From the NCBI RefSeq assembly GCF_030816715.1, contig NZ_JAUSYH010000001.1, positions 6,386,001 to 6,450,000 of the forward strand: DNA of 64,000 nucleotides. Reading direction: 5' to 3'. Below the pieces are notes generated by a model. That model was not told the DNA's origin and did no database searches. It saw only the letters and a program-made list of their open reading frames with translations. Source of the stretch: Streptomyces achromogenes (GTDB lineage Bacteria > Actinomycetota > Actinomycetes > Streptomycetales > Streptomycetaceae). Numbering within the stretch: position 1 is the stretch's first letter; every line of letters starts with the position of its first letter. The translations under genes and the position numbers were made by a program. Shown here piece by piece: positions 7,762 to 16,199 of this stretch.

Positions 7762-8631
7762 ATGAGCACCCGGATCGCCTTCCTCAAGGGGCACGGCACC
7801 GAGAACGACTTCGTGATCGTCCCGGACCCCGAGAACGCCGTAGACCTCTCCCCGGCCCACGTCGCCGCCCTGTGCGACCGCCGCGCGGGCATCGGCGGAG
7901 ACGGGGTGCTGCACGTCGTGCGGTCCGCGGCGCATCCCGAGGCCGGGCACATGGCCGCCGAGGCGGAGTGGTTCATGGACTACCGCAACGGCGACGGCTC
8001 GATCGCCGAGATGTGCGGAAACGGCGTCCGCGTCTTCGCGCGCTACCTCCAGTACGCCGGACTCGTCACCGACGGCGACCTCGCGGTCGCCACGCGCGGG
8101 GGCGTGAAGCGCGTGCACCTCGCCAAGGACGGCGACGTCACGGTCGGCATGGGCCGGGCCCGCCTTCCCGAGGGCGACGTCACGGTGAGTGTCGGGGAGC
8201 GCAGCTGGCCCGCGCGCAACGTGAACATGGGCAACCCGCACGCCGTCGCCTTCGTGGACGACCTCGCACACGCCGGCGCCCTGCTCTCCCCGCCGCCCTT
8301 CAGCCCCGCCGCCGCCTATCCGGACGGGGTCAACGTCGAGTTCGTCGTGGACCGCGGCCCGCGGCACGTCGCCCTCCGCGTGCACGAGCGCGGCTCCGGC
8401 GAGACCCGCTCGTGCGGCACGGGCGCGTGCGCCGTCGCCGTGGCCGCCGCACGCAGGGACGGCGCCGACCCGGCGGTCACCGGAACACCCGTCACGTACA
8501 CGGTCGACCTTCCGGGCGGACGTCTGGTGATCACCGAGCGACCCGACGGCGAGATCGAGATGACCGGGCCGGCCGTGATCGTCGCCACAGGAGAGATCGA
8601 TGCCGAGTGGCTGGAAACAGCCCTTCGCTGA
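7762..8631 (+). CDS. dapF: Diaminopimelate epimerase DapF
   Basis: DapF is a PLP-independent epimerase converting LL- to meso-diaminopimelate in lysine biosynthesis. Streptomyces walls contain LL-DAP, so here the meso form mainly serves lysine synthesis. The protein is 289 aa. Both catalytic cysteines are present: C85 in AEMCGNG and C218 in TRSCGTGA, each in its conserved box. The ATG at 7762 follows a GAGG ribosome-binding site and begins with the usual 'KGHGTENDF' substrate loop. Confidence 0.97.
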   Translation: MSTRIAFLKGHGTENDFVIVPDPENAVDLSPAHVAALCDRRAGIGGDGVLHVVRSAAHPEAGHMAAEAEWFMDYRNGDGSIAEMCGNGVRVFARYLQYAGLVTDGDLAVATRGGVKRVHLAKDGDVTVGMGRARLPEGDVTVSVGERSWPARNVNMGNPHAVAFVDDLAHAGALLSPPPFSPAAAYPDGVNVEFVVDRGPRHVALRVHERGSGETRSCGTGACAVAVAAARRDGADPAVTGTPVTYTVDLPGGRLVITERPDGEIEMTGPAVIVATGEIDAEWLETALR

Positions 8632-8933
8632 CGCTGCCGAGGCTTCGTATCGGAGGCGAGGCACGGCCCGGAGCAACCATCGGGGCCCTCCCCGCCCTGA
8701 TCACGGGATGTGAATGCCTGATCGACCGCAACCGAGGTGGCTCGAAACCGTAAACGTGCTGTCCGTCGCTCGAATGGGTGATCCGTTTCACGCTCGGCGA
8801 GAGGCGGTCGGTCGCGCGTGATGGGCTCGGTAGCATCAAGCACCGGCCCGGACGGGGGACCGTTCAACCAGTCCCCTGAGCCGTGTCCGCCCTGGGACAC
8901 CCCGTCCGCCGGTCGACGCAGCCGGAGGTGCCC
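8632..8933. other. Intergenic region before rsh with possible promoter
   Basis: About 300 bp without a credible gene. A TAGCAT hexamer at 8831-8836 is a plausible -10 box for the rsh gene about 100 bp downstream. I found no convincing -35 element, strong hairpin or operator. Confidence 0.35.
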
Positions 8934-11114
8934 ATGAGTGCGGAGGCCACGAACCCTGCGACCCCAGGCCCGGTAACCCCGGCCACGCCCCGCAGGCGCA
9001 GCCTTCCCCGGATCGACCTGCGCCGCCTGGGCCGGGCCGCGCTGCTCGGCTCCGCCTCCCGCGGCCGGCTGCCCGACGCGATCAGCCATGTCGTGGAAGT
9101 CCATCGCGCGCACCACCCCGACGCCGACCTCGAACCCCTGCACCGCGCCTATGTGCTCGCCGAGTCCTCGCACCGCGGGCAGATGCGCAAGAGCGGCGAG
9201 CCCTACATCACACACCCCCTCGCGGTGACGCTGATCCTCGCCGAACTCGGCGCGGAGACCACCGCCTTGACGGCCTCGCTGCTCCACGACACCGTCGAGG
9301 ACACGGATGTGACGCTCGATCAGGTCGGCGAGGAGTTCGGCGCCGAGGTGCGCTATCTCGTCGACGGCGTCACGAAGTTGGAGAAGGTCGACTACGGCGC
9401 GGCCGCCGAACCCGAGACGTTCCGCAAGATGCTCGTCGCCACCGGCAACGACGTCCGCGTGATGTCGATCAAACTCGCCGACCGGCTGCACAACATGCGC
9501 ACCCTCGGCGTGATGCGCCCCGAGAAACAGGCGCGCATCGCCAAGGTGACCCGCGACGTCCTCATCCCGCTCGCCGAACGCCTGGGCGTCCAGGCCCTCA
9601 AGACGGAGCTGGAAGACCTCGTCTTCGCGATCCTGCACCCCGAGGAGTACGCGCACACCCGCGAGCTGATCGCCGGCAACGCGGCGCAGGAGACCGACCC
9701 GCTCGCCGAGTTCGCCGACGTGATGCGCACGGTGCTGCGCGAGGCCGGCATCCAGGCCGAAGTCCTCATCCGGCCGCGGCACTTCGTCTCCGTCCACCGG
9801 GTCTCCCGCAAACGCGGCCGGCTGCGGGGCTGCGACTTCGGCCGGCTGCTGGTGCTGGTGAACGAGGACGCCGACTGCTACGCCGTGCTGGGCGAACTGC
9901 ACACCTGTATGACGCCGGTCGTCTCGGAGTTCAAGGACTTCATCGCGGTTCCCAAGTTCAACCTGTACCAGTCGCTGCACACCGCGGTGGCCCGCGAGGA
10001 CGGCCAGGTCGCGGAAGTCCTCATCCGCACGCACCAGATGCACAAGGTCGCCGAGGCCGGCGTCATCGCGCTCGGCAACCCCTACACGGCCTCCGCGGAC
10101 GAACAGAGCGGCCAGGGCGCGCCCGCGGACGGGGAGCGCGTCGACCCCACCCGGCCCGGCTGGCTCTCCCGCCTCCTGGACTGGCAGGAGGCCGCGTCCG
10201 ATCCCGACACCTTCTGGTCGACCCTGCGCGAGGACCTCGCCCAGGACCGCGAGATCACCGTCTACCGTCCCGACGGCGGCGCCCTCGGTCTGCCCGAGGG
10301 AGCGACCTGCGTGGACGCCGCCTACGCGCAGTACGGCGAAGACGCCCACGCCTGCATCGGCGCCCGGGTGAACGGCCGGCTGGCGACGCTCAGCACCGTC
10401 CTGCGGGACGGCGACACCGTCCAGCTCCTCATGGGCCAGGACCCCGCCTCGGAGCCCTCCCGGGAGTGGCTGGAGCACGCCCACACCCCCGCCGCCCGGA
10501 TCGCCATCCAGCGCTGGCTGACGACGCACCCGGCGCCCGCCGAGGACGCGGCCGCCGAACCCGCCGCCGGGCCCGCCGGGACCGCACCGCCGGCCCGTCG
10601 GTCCGCGGCCGACACCGCCCCGGCGGACCCGTCCGCGCCGCGCCCCGGAGCCGCGATCACCGTCGTCGACCGGCCCGACGCGACCGTCCGGCTCGCGGGG
10701 TGCTGCACGCCCGTGCCGCTCGACGAGGTCACCGGCTTCTCGGTACGCGGGGGAGTGGTGACCGTGCACCGCGTCGAGTGCGCCGCCGTGGCGCGCATGG
10801 CGGAGGCGGGGCGCGAGGAGGTCGCCGTGCGCTGGGGCGACACCACCGGATGCCGGGTCACCCTGGTCGCCGAGTCGTTCGGACGCCCCCACCTGCTCGC
10901 CGACCTCACCGAGGCCATGGCGCTCGAGGGCGCCGAGATCGTCTCCGCCACGGTCGAGCCGCCGAGCCAGCAGCGGGTACGTCACACCTACACCGTCCAA
11001 CTGCCCGACGCGGCCCACCTGCCCGCCCTGCTGCGGGCCATGCGCAACGTGCCCGGCGTGTACGACGTGGGGCGCGCGCAGCACCACGCCGCGGCCTCCT
11101 CCGTGACGAGGTAG
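8934..11114 (+). CDS. RelA/SpoT-family (p)ppGpp synthetase/hydrolase homologue
   Basis: This is a long RSH protein (726 aa) controlling the stringent-response alarmone, and from memory the equivalent of S. coelicolor RshA. The HD hydrolase domain looks complete: 'SHRGQMRKSGEPYITHP', the HDTVED motif (H118-D123) and 'KLADRLHNMRTL'. The synthetase domain (about 270-390) is recognisable but altered. NGYQSLHT reads NLYQSLHT, the DLxAIR strand reads CDFGRLLVL, and EIQIRT reads EVLIRT. A TGS domain (about 440-500), an Ala/Pro-rich insertion and a C-terminal ACT domain follow. Start: ATG 8934 after a GGAGGTG site. A separate RelA presumably exists elsewhere in the genome. Confidence 0.92.
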   Translation: MSAEATNPATPGPVTPATPRRRSLPRIDLRRLGRAALLGSASRGRLPDAISHVVEVHRAHHPDADLEPLHRAYVLAESSHRGQMRKSGEPYITHPLAVTLILAELGAETTALTASLLHDTVEDTDVTLDQVGEEFGAEVRYLVDGVTKLEKVDYGAAAEPETFRKMLVATGNDVRVMSIKLADRLHNMRTLGVMRPEKQARIAKVTRDVLIPLAERLGVQALKTELEDLVFAILHPEEYAHTRELIAGNAAQETDPLAEFADVMRTVLREAGIQAEVLIRPRHFVSVHRVSRKRGRLRGCDFGRLLVLVNEDADCYAVLGELHTCMTPVVSEFKDFIAVPKFNLYQSLHTAVAREDGQVAEVLIRTHQMHKVAEAGVIALGNPYTASADEQSGQGAPADGERVDPTRPGWLSRLLDWQEAASDPDTFWSTLREDLAQDREITVYRPDGGALGLPEGATCVDAAYAQYGEDAHACIGARVNGRLATLSTVLRDGDTVQLLMGQDPASEPSREWLEHAHTPAARIAIQRWLTTHPAPAEDAAAEPAAGPAGTAPPARRSAADTAPADPSAPRPGAAITVVDRPDATVRLAGCCTPVPLDEVTGFSVRGGVVTVHRVECAAVARMAEAGREEVAVRWGDTTGCRVTLVAESFGRPHLLADLTEAMALEGAEIVSATVEPPSQQRVRHTYTVQLPDAAHLPALLRAMRNVPGVYDVGRAQHHAAASSVTR

Positions 11115-11122
11115 GTCTGCCC

Positions 11123-11164
11123 ACGCGCGCGTGAGCCACCCGTTCGGGTGGGCCGGGCGCGCGT
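11123..11164 (+). terminator. Nested hairpin after rsh
   Basis: An inner CCACCC/GGGTGG stem with a GTTC loop sits inside outer arms ACGCGCGC/GCGCGCGT. It begins 8 bp after the rsh stop. Confidence 0.6.
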
Positions 11165-11203
11165 CGCCGACGCGGCACCCCCGCCCGCTGGTAGCGGTGG
11201 TGC

Positions 11204-12763
11204 ATGCTGCCAACCCCCCGCGCCCGGCTGAAGTCCGCGCTGCAGACCCCCCGCGCCCGGCTGAAGTCCGCGCTGCTCGCCTCGGCCGTCTCCGTCTGCC
11301 TCGTCGCCGCGGGCGCGCCTGCGGCCCCGCTCGGCGTCGGCGACCGCCTCTTCCCGAACCTGGGCAACCCCGGCTACGACGTCGCGTCGTACGACCTGTC
11401 CTTCACCTACTCCGGCGCCAACGACAAGCCGCTCCAGGCCGTCACCGTCATCAACGCCTGGACCACCGCCGCCCTGGACCGGATCAACCTCGACTTCGCG
11501 CACGGCAAGGTCGACTCGGTCGAGGTGGACGGCAGGCCGGCCGCCTTCACCGGTGTGGACGACGACCTGGTGATCACTCCGCGGGACGCGCTCGTCCCGG
11601 GGAGCTGGATGCGCGTCACCGTGCGGCACACCAGCGATCCCGTGATGAGCGGCGACCGCGACGGCGGCTGGGTCAGGACCGCGGACGGCCTCGCCATGGC
11701 CAACCAGGCGGACGCCGCGCACCTCGTCTTCCCGTGCAACGACCACCCCTCCGACAAGGCCATGTTCACCATCCGGGTGACCGCGCCGGACGCCTACACG
11801 GCCGTCGCCAACGGGCTGCCCGCCGGCGTGGAGAAGGCCGGCGGGACGACCACCTGGACGTACCGCGGTCAGCACCCCATGGCGACCGAGCTCGCCCAGG
11901 TGTCCGTGGGCCGCTCCACCGTCGTGCACCGCGAGGGGCCGCACGCGCTGCCGCTGCGGGACGTCGTGCCCACCAAGGACCGCGCCCTCCTCGAGCCCTG
12001 GCTGAAGAAGACCCCCGAACAGATCGCGTGGCTGGAGCGCAGGGTCGGCCCCTACCCCTTCGAGACCTACGGTCTGCTCATGGCCGACGCCTCCACCGGG
12101 TTCGAACTCGAGACGCAGACCCTGTCCCTCTTCGAGAAGGACCTCTTCACCCAGCCCGCCTACCCCAAGTGGTACGTCGAGTCGATCATGGTCCATGAGC
12201 TGGCCCACCAGTGGTTCGGCGACAGTGTCTCGCCGCGCACCTGGTCGGACCTGTGGCTGAACGAGGGACACGCCACCTGGTACGAGGCGCTGTACGCGGA
12301 GGAGAAGTCGGGCCGCACCCTGGACGCGCGCATGAAGGCCGCCTACGGCGCCTCCGACCGCTGGCGCGCCGCGGGAGGACCGCCCGCCCTGCCCAAGGCG
12401 CCGACGGCCGGCCAGAAGATCAGCATCTTCCGCCCCAACGTGTACGACGGCGCCGCACTCGTCCTGTACGCACTGCGCCAGGAGATCGGGCGGGCCGCGT
12501 TCGAGCACCTGGAGCGCGCCTGGACGCACAACCACGGGGACTCGACGGCGAGCACGGCAGACTTCGCCCGCCTCGCCGAGAACGTCTCCGGACGCGACCT
12601 GACCCCGTTCTTCACGGAGTGGCTCTACGGCGAGAAGACCCCGCCGATGCCGGGCCACCCGGACTGGAAGGCGACGGCGCCGGTGGTGAAGACTCCGGTC
12701 GTGAAGAACCCGGCCGGGAACGCACCGAAGCCCGCTCCGCAGGCCCCGCCCGCCGCGAAATAA
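11204..12763 (+). CDS. Secreted M1-family zinc aminopeptidase
   Basis: This is an extracellular metallopeptidase of family M1 (519 aa, shorter than full aminopeptidase N because the C-terminal helical domain is absent). It has an N-terminal signal peptide (LLASAVSVCLVAAGAPAA). The active site is complete: H331-E-L-A-H335 with the third ligand E354 in NEGHA, exactly the HExxH-18-E spacing, plus 'GFELETQTLSLF' in the GAMEN position. The C-terminal tail is Pro/Lys/Val-rich. Oddly, the 11-codon block TPRARLKSAL(Q/L) is duplicated in tandem right after the start codon (11213-11278). A start at ATG 11204 is assumed; 'GTAGCGGT' just before it could mark a leaderless transcript. Confidence 0.92.
   Translation: MLPTPRARLKSALQTPRARLKSALLASAVSVCLVAAGAPAAPLGVGDRLFPNLGNPGYDVASYDLSFTYSGANDKPLQAVTVINAWTTAALDRINLDFAHGKVDSVEVDGRPAAFTGVDDDLVITPRDALVPGSWMRVTVRHTSDPVMSGDRDGGWVRTADGLAMANQADAAHLVFPCNDHPSDKAMFTIRVTAPDAYTAVANGLPAGVEKAGGTTTWTYRGQHPMATELAQVSVGRSTVVHREGPHALPLRDVVPTKDRALLEPWLKKTPEQIAWLERRVGPYPFETYGLLMADASTGFELETQTLSLFEKDLFTQPAYPKWYVESIMVHELAHQWFGDSVSPRTWSDLWLNEGHATWYEALYAEEKSGRTLDARMKAAYGASDRWRAAGGPPALPKAPTAGQKISIFRPNVYDGAALVLYALRQEIGRAAFEHLERAWTHNHGDSTASTADFARLAENVSGRDLTPFFTEWLYGEKTPPMPGHPDWKATAPVVKTPVVKNPAGNAPKPAPQAPPAAK
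11213..11278 (+). repeat. 33-bp tandem duplication at the 5' end of the M1 peptidase gene
   Basis: Two head-to-tail copies with a period of 33 bp (copy 1 from 11213, copy 2 from 11246) are identical over 31 nt. The in-frame unit encodes TPRARLKSALQ then TPRARLKSALL. It lengthens the positively charged n-region of the signal peptide. Confidence 0.9.
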
Positions 12764-12780
12764 GGCCGTGACGAGACGGG

Positions 12781-12818
12781 CCGTGCCGTGCGACCATCGT
12801 CAGGTCGCCGCGGCACGG
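12781..12818 (+). terminator. Hairpin after the M1 peptidase gene
   Basis: The arms CCGTGCCG-GCGACC and GGTCGC-CGGCACGG pair with a small internal mismatch around a 7-nt loop, 18 bp after the stop. Confidence 0.55.
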
Positions 12819-12901
12819 GACACGGGAATCTCCCGGACCCCTCGTGCGTTGTGCAGCGTGTAGGACGCCGACTCGGCATCTGTCAACGACGTAAGGATCC
12901 A

Positions 12902-14395
12902 ATGACCTCCTCTTCTTCCTTTTCCCAGGACACCCAGCGCATGGCGCACGCCTACCCCGAAGGTCTTCGGGCCGATGCCCTGATGGAAGAGGACGTCGCC
13001 TGGAGTCACGAGATCGACGGAGACCGGGACGGCGAACAGTTCGACCGTTCCGAGCGCGCGGCACTGCGCCGCGTGGCAGGCCTCTCCACCGAGCTCGAGG
13101 ACGTCACCGAGGTCGAGTACCGCCAGCTCCGTCTGGAGCGGGTCGTGCTCGTGGGCGTCTGGACCACGGGAAGCGCGCAGGACGCGGACAACTCCCTCGC
13201 GGAGCTGGCCGCCCTCGCGGAGACCGCGGGCGCGCTCGTGCTCGACGGCGTCATCCAGCGCCGTGACAAGCCCGACGCGGCCACCTACATCGGCTCCGGC
13301 AAGGCGAACGAGCTGCGCGACATCGTGCTCGAGACGGGTGCCGACACCGTCATCTGCGACGGTGAGCTCAGCCCGGGCCAGCTCATCCACCTCGAGGACG
13401 TCGTCAAGGTCAAGGTCATCGACCGTACGGCCCTGATCCTCGACATCTTCGCCCAGCACGCCAAGTCCCGAGAGGGCAAGGCGCAGGTCGCGCTCGCGCA
13501 GATGCAGTACATGCTGCCGAGGCTGCGCGGCTGGGGTCAGTCGCTGTCCCGTCAGATGGGCGGCGGCAAGGGCGGCGGTCTCGCCACCCGCGGTCCCGGT
13601 GAGACCAAGATCGAGACGGACCGGCGGCGGATCCGCGAGAAGATGGCGAAGATGCGCCGGGAGATCGCGGAGATGAAGACCGGCCGCGAGATCAAGCGCC
13701 AGGAGCGCAAGCGTCACAAGGTGCCGTCCGTCGCCATCGCGGGCTACACCAACGCGGGCAAGTCCTCCCTGCTCAACCGCCTCACGGGCGCGGGCGTCCT
13801 GGTCGAGAACGCCCTGTTCGCGACCCTGGACCCGACCGTGCGCCGGGCCGAGACGCCCAGCGGCCGCCTGTACACCCTGGCGGACACCGTCGGATTCGTC
13901 CGGCACCTGCCGCACCACCTGGTCGAGGCGTTCCGCTCCACCATGGAGGAGGTCGGTGAGTCCGACCTGATCCTGCACGTGGTGGACGGCTCGCACCCGA
14001 ACCCGGAGGAGCAGCTGGCGGCGGTGCGCGAGGTGGTCCGGGACGTCGGCGCCACCGGCGTGCCCGAGATCGTCGTCATCAACAAGGCGGACGCGGCCGA
14101 CCCGCTGACGCTGCAGCGGCTGATGAGGGTCGAGAAGCGCTCCATCGCGGTCTCCGCCCGCACCGGCCAGGGCATCGAGGAACTGCTCGCGCTGATCGAC
14201 AGCGAGCTCCCGAGGCCGTCCGTGGAGGTCGAGGCGCTCGTGCCCTACACCCACGGCAAGCTGGTCGCCCGTGCCCACGACGAGGGCGAGGTGATCTCCG
14301 CGGAGCACACGGCGGAGGGCACCCTGCTCAAGGCGCGGGTGCACGAGGAGCTGGCGGCGGAACTCGCGCCCTACGTGCCGGCGCCGGCCGCCTGA
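12902..14395 (+). CDS. hflX: GTPase HflX
   Basis: HflX is a translation-associated GTPase that binds the large ribosomal subunit and splits stalled ribosomes under stress. It is 497 aa from ATG 12902 (AAGGA site 6 nt upstream). The N-terminal HflX nucleotide-binding domain ('ALVLDGVIQRRDKPDAATYIGSGKA') is followed by the Gly-rich 'MGGGKGGGLATRGPGETKIE' linker and a coiled basic helix. The G domain has G1 GYTNAGKSS (about 281-289), G3 DTVGF and G4 NKAD. A strong terminator follows the gene. Confidence 0.96.
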   Translation: MTSSSSFSQDTQRMAHAYPEGLRADALMEEDVAWSHEIDGDRDGEQFDRSERAALRRVAGLSTELEDVTEVEYRQLRLERVVLVGVWTTGSAQDADNSLAELAALAETAGALVLDGVIQRRDKPDAATYIGSGKANELRDIVLETGADTVICDGELSPGQLIHLEDVVKVKVIDRTALILDIFAQHAKSREGKAQVALAQMQYMLPRLRGWGQSLSRQMGGGKGGGLATRGPGETKIETDRRRIREKMAKMRREIAEMKTGREIKRQERKRHKVPSVAIAGYTNAGKSSLLNRLTGAGVLVENALFATLDPTVRRAETPSGRLYTLADTVGFVRHLPHHLVEAFRSTMEEVGESDLILHVVDGSHPNPEEQLAAVREVVRDVGATGVPEIVVINKADAADPLTLQRLMRVEKRSIAVSARTGQGIEELLALIDSELPRPSVEVEALVPYTHGKLVARAHDEGEVISAEHTAEGTLLKARVHEELAAELAPYVPAPAA

Positions 14396-14417
14396 GCCGT
14401 CGTCCTGGTCCGCTGAA

Positions 14418-14466
14418 CGCGCGATGGCCCGCCCCCCGCGGCAAGCGGGGGGCGGGCCATCGCGCG
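14418..14466. terminator. Bidirectional terminator, 22-bp perfect stem
   Basis: Arms 14418-14439 and 14445-14466 are exact inverted complements around a GGCAA loop. It separates the converging hflX and lipoprotein-protease genes. Confidence 0.85.
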
Positions 14467-14498
14467 TGCGTGCGGCCGAGCGCCGCCGTCGGTCCTGG

Positions 14499-15722
14499 CT
14501 ACCGGTTGGCGAACTTCTTGCTCACCGAGTCGTACACGCCCTTGGCCACGTCGTTCAGCCGCGGGCCCGCGAGCCAGCCGGCGCGCACCGGGCCGATCGA
14601 GGTGTTCGACACCAGCGCGGGCTTTCCGTCCGAGCCCGTGGCGACCCAGCCGCCGCCCGAGGCGCCGCCGGTCATCGTGCAGCCGATGCGGTACATCGTC
14701 GGGTCCGCGGTGCTCAGCGAGAACCGTCCCGGCTTGTCCTTGCACTGGTAGAGCTTCTGCCCGTCGTAGGGCGCCGCCGCCGGGTAGCCGGTCGCGGTGA
14801 TGCGACCCACCTTCGGCACCGCCGGGGCCTTGAAGTCCACCGGGAGCGCCGAACCGACCGTCTCCTCCAGGGATTTGCCGGAACCGCCCTCCTCCGGCGT
14901 CACATGGATGACGGCGTAGTCGTAGGAGGCGCCGTCACCGCCGTTCTGGCCGCCCTGGGCGATCCACTGGTCGGAGGTCTGCGCCCAGTCCCCCCACCAC
15001 ACACCGTAGGGAGCCGCCTCCTCCTTGGTCGCCGACTCCATCCGCGCGGCCGACTTGCCCGAGTCGTTGTACGACGGGACGAACGCGATGTTCCGGTACC
15101 AGCCGCCCTTCTTGCCGGCGTGCACACAGTGACCCGCCGTCCAGACCAGGTTGGACTTTCCCGGGTGGGCCGGATCCTGCACGACGGTCGCCGAGCAGAC
15201 CATCGTCCCCTCGGGGGAGTCGAAGAACACCTTGCCCGCCTGGGGTGCGTTGGCGTGGTACGCGGGGGACACCGCCTTCGCCTCCACCGCCGCCGGCGTC
15301 GGGTCGGTCACCCCCTGGTCGCCGGAGAGGTCGCTGTCGTCGACCCCGCGGTCCGGGTCCTCGGCCTCCCGCATCCGGTCCGGGTCCCACAGCCCCTTGA
15401 TGATCGGGTTGACGTAGTCCTGCGCCTCGCGCAGCCAGTCGTCCCTGTCCCAGTTCTTCCAGGCGCCGTTCTTCCACTTGTCGAGATCGATCCCGTGCTC
15501 TTTGAGCCGGTCCTTGATGTCGTCCGGGATCGTGATCTTCCCGTCGTCCGTGGCCGACGCCGAGGCGCTCGCCTGACCGCTCGCGTCGGCGTCGCCCGAA
15601 TCGCAGGCGGTCGCGGTGAGCGCGAGCACCGAGGCGAGGGCGAGCGCGCTCAGCACGGGGGAGGTTCTGCGACGCGCGTTCCTCCCCCGGCGAGCGGTGG
15701 ACGACGGCCGTATGGATCGCAT
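14499..15722 (-). CDS. Trypsin-like serine protease lipoprotein
   Basis: This 407-aa protein carries a lipoprotein signal (basic region, hydrophobic helix, LTATAC with C40 as the lipidated residue), so it should be anchored outside the membrane. A Ser/Ala/Thr linker and an Asp/Trp-rich segment (about 60-135) follow. A chymotrypsin-fold domain comes next, with catalytic His in TAGHC, Asp in SYDYAVIHV and Ser in MTGGASGGGW. The Ser motif deviates from classical GDSGGP but matches secreted actinobacterial trypsin-like proteases. Substrate unknown. The gene is transcribed alone and converges on hflX. Confidence 0.88.
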   Translation of the reverse strand: MRSIRPSSTARRGRNARRRTSPVLSALALASVLALTATACDSGDADASGQASASASATDDGKITIPDDIKDRLKEHGIDLDKWKNGAWKNWDRDDWLREAQDYVNPIIKGLWDPDRMREAEDPDRGVDDSDLSGDQGVTDPTPAAVEAKAVSPAYHANAPQAGKVFFDSPEGTMVCSATVVQDPAHPGKSNLVWTAGHCVHAGKKGGWYRNIAFVPSYNDSGKSAARMESATKEEAAPYGVWWGDWAQTSDQWIAQGGQNGGDGASYDYAVIHVTPEEGGSGKSLEETVGSALPVDFKAPAVPKVGRITATGYPAAAPYDGQKLYQCKDKPGRFSLSTADPTMYRIGCTMTGGASGGGWVATGSDGKPALVSNTSIGPVRAGWLAGPRLNDVAKGVYDSVSKKFANR

Positions 15723-16199
15723 GCTGGTACTCCCCCTGCTGTCAACGAACGTGAAACTCCGGCCGTCCCGCAGAGCGAACCCGGCGGAACGCGGTCGAAC
15801 TCGACCCGACGTGGCTGTACTCCGTCGAGTCGGTTCAACCCGACCGAACGCAAGCGAACTCGGTCACGCCCCGTCGAACTCATGGTGATCTCACGTCGAG
15901 TTCAAGCGGGACTCACGACCGGGTGCGATGCCACCACACGATATGCGGTCGCTGTGGGGGACTTCCGACGGAACGGCAACTGTTCGGTCACAGCGGGGAT
16001 CTTGAGGCAACCCGTAACCGCTCGACGCGCCCGGGGTTGTAGCGACAGGGGCTGCTGTGGCGCCCGCCGCTGAACTGCGGGTCGGCAGGGAGCGCGGCCG
16101 TGGCCGAGCCGGCGCCCCAGGACGTCCGTGAGCGAGCCGGTGGGCCGGGCCGTGTCACCGGCCCGGCCCGCACAGCCGCCTTCATCACCAGGAGCGACC
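15723..16199. other. Intergenic region with GTCGAACTC-type repeats
   Basis: About 480 bp between the divergent protease and NIS synthetase genes. It contains short related words: GTCGAACTCGAC at 15794-15805, GTCGAACTC at 15873-15881 and, inverted, GTCGAGTTC at 15895-15903, with partial copies between. I looked for a DmdR/IdeR iron box (TTAGGTTAGGCTAACC type) and did not see one. No gene is supported. Confidence 0.4.
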
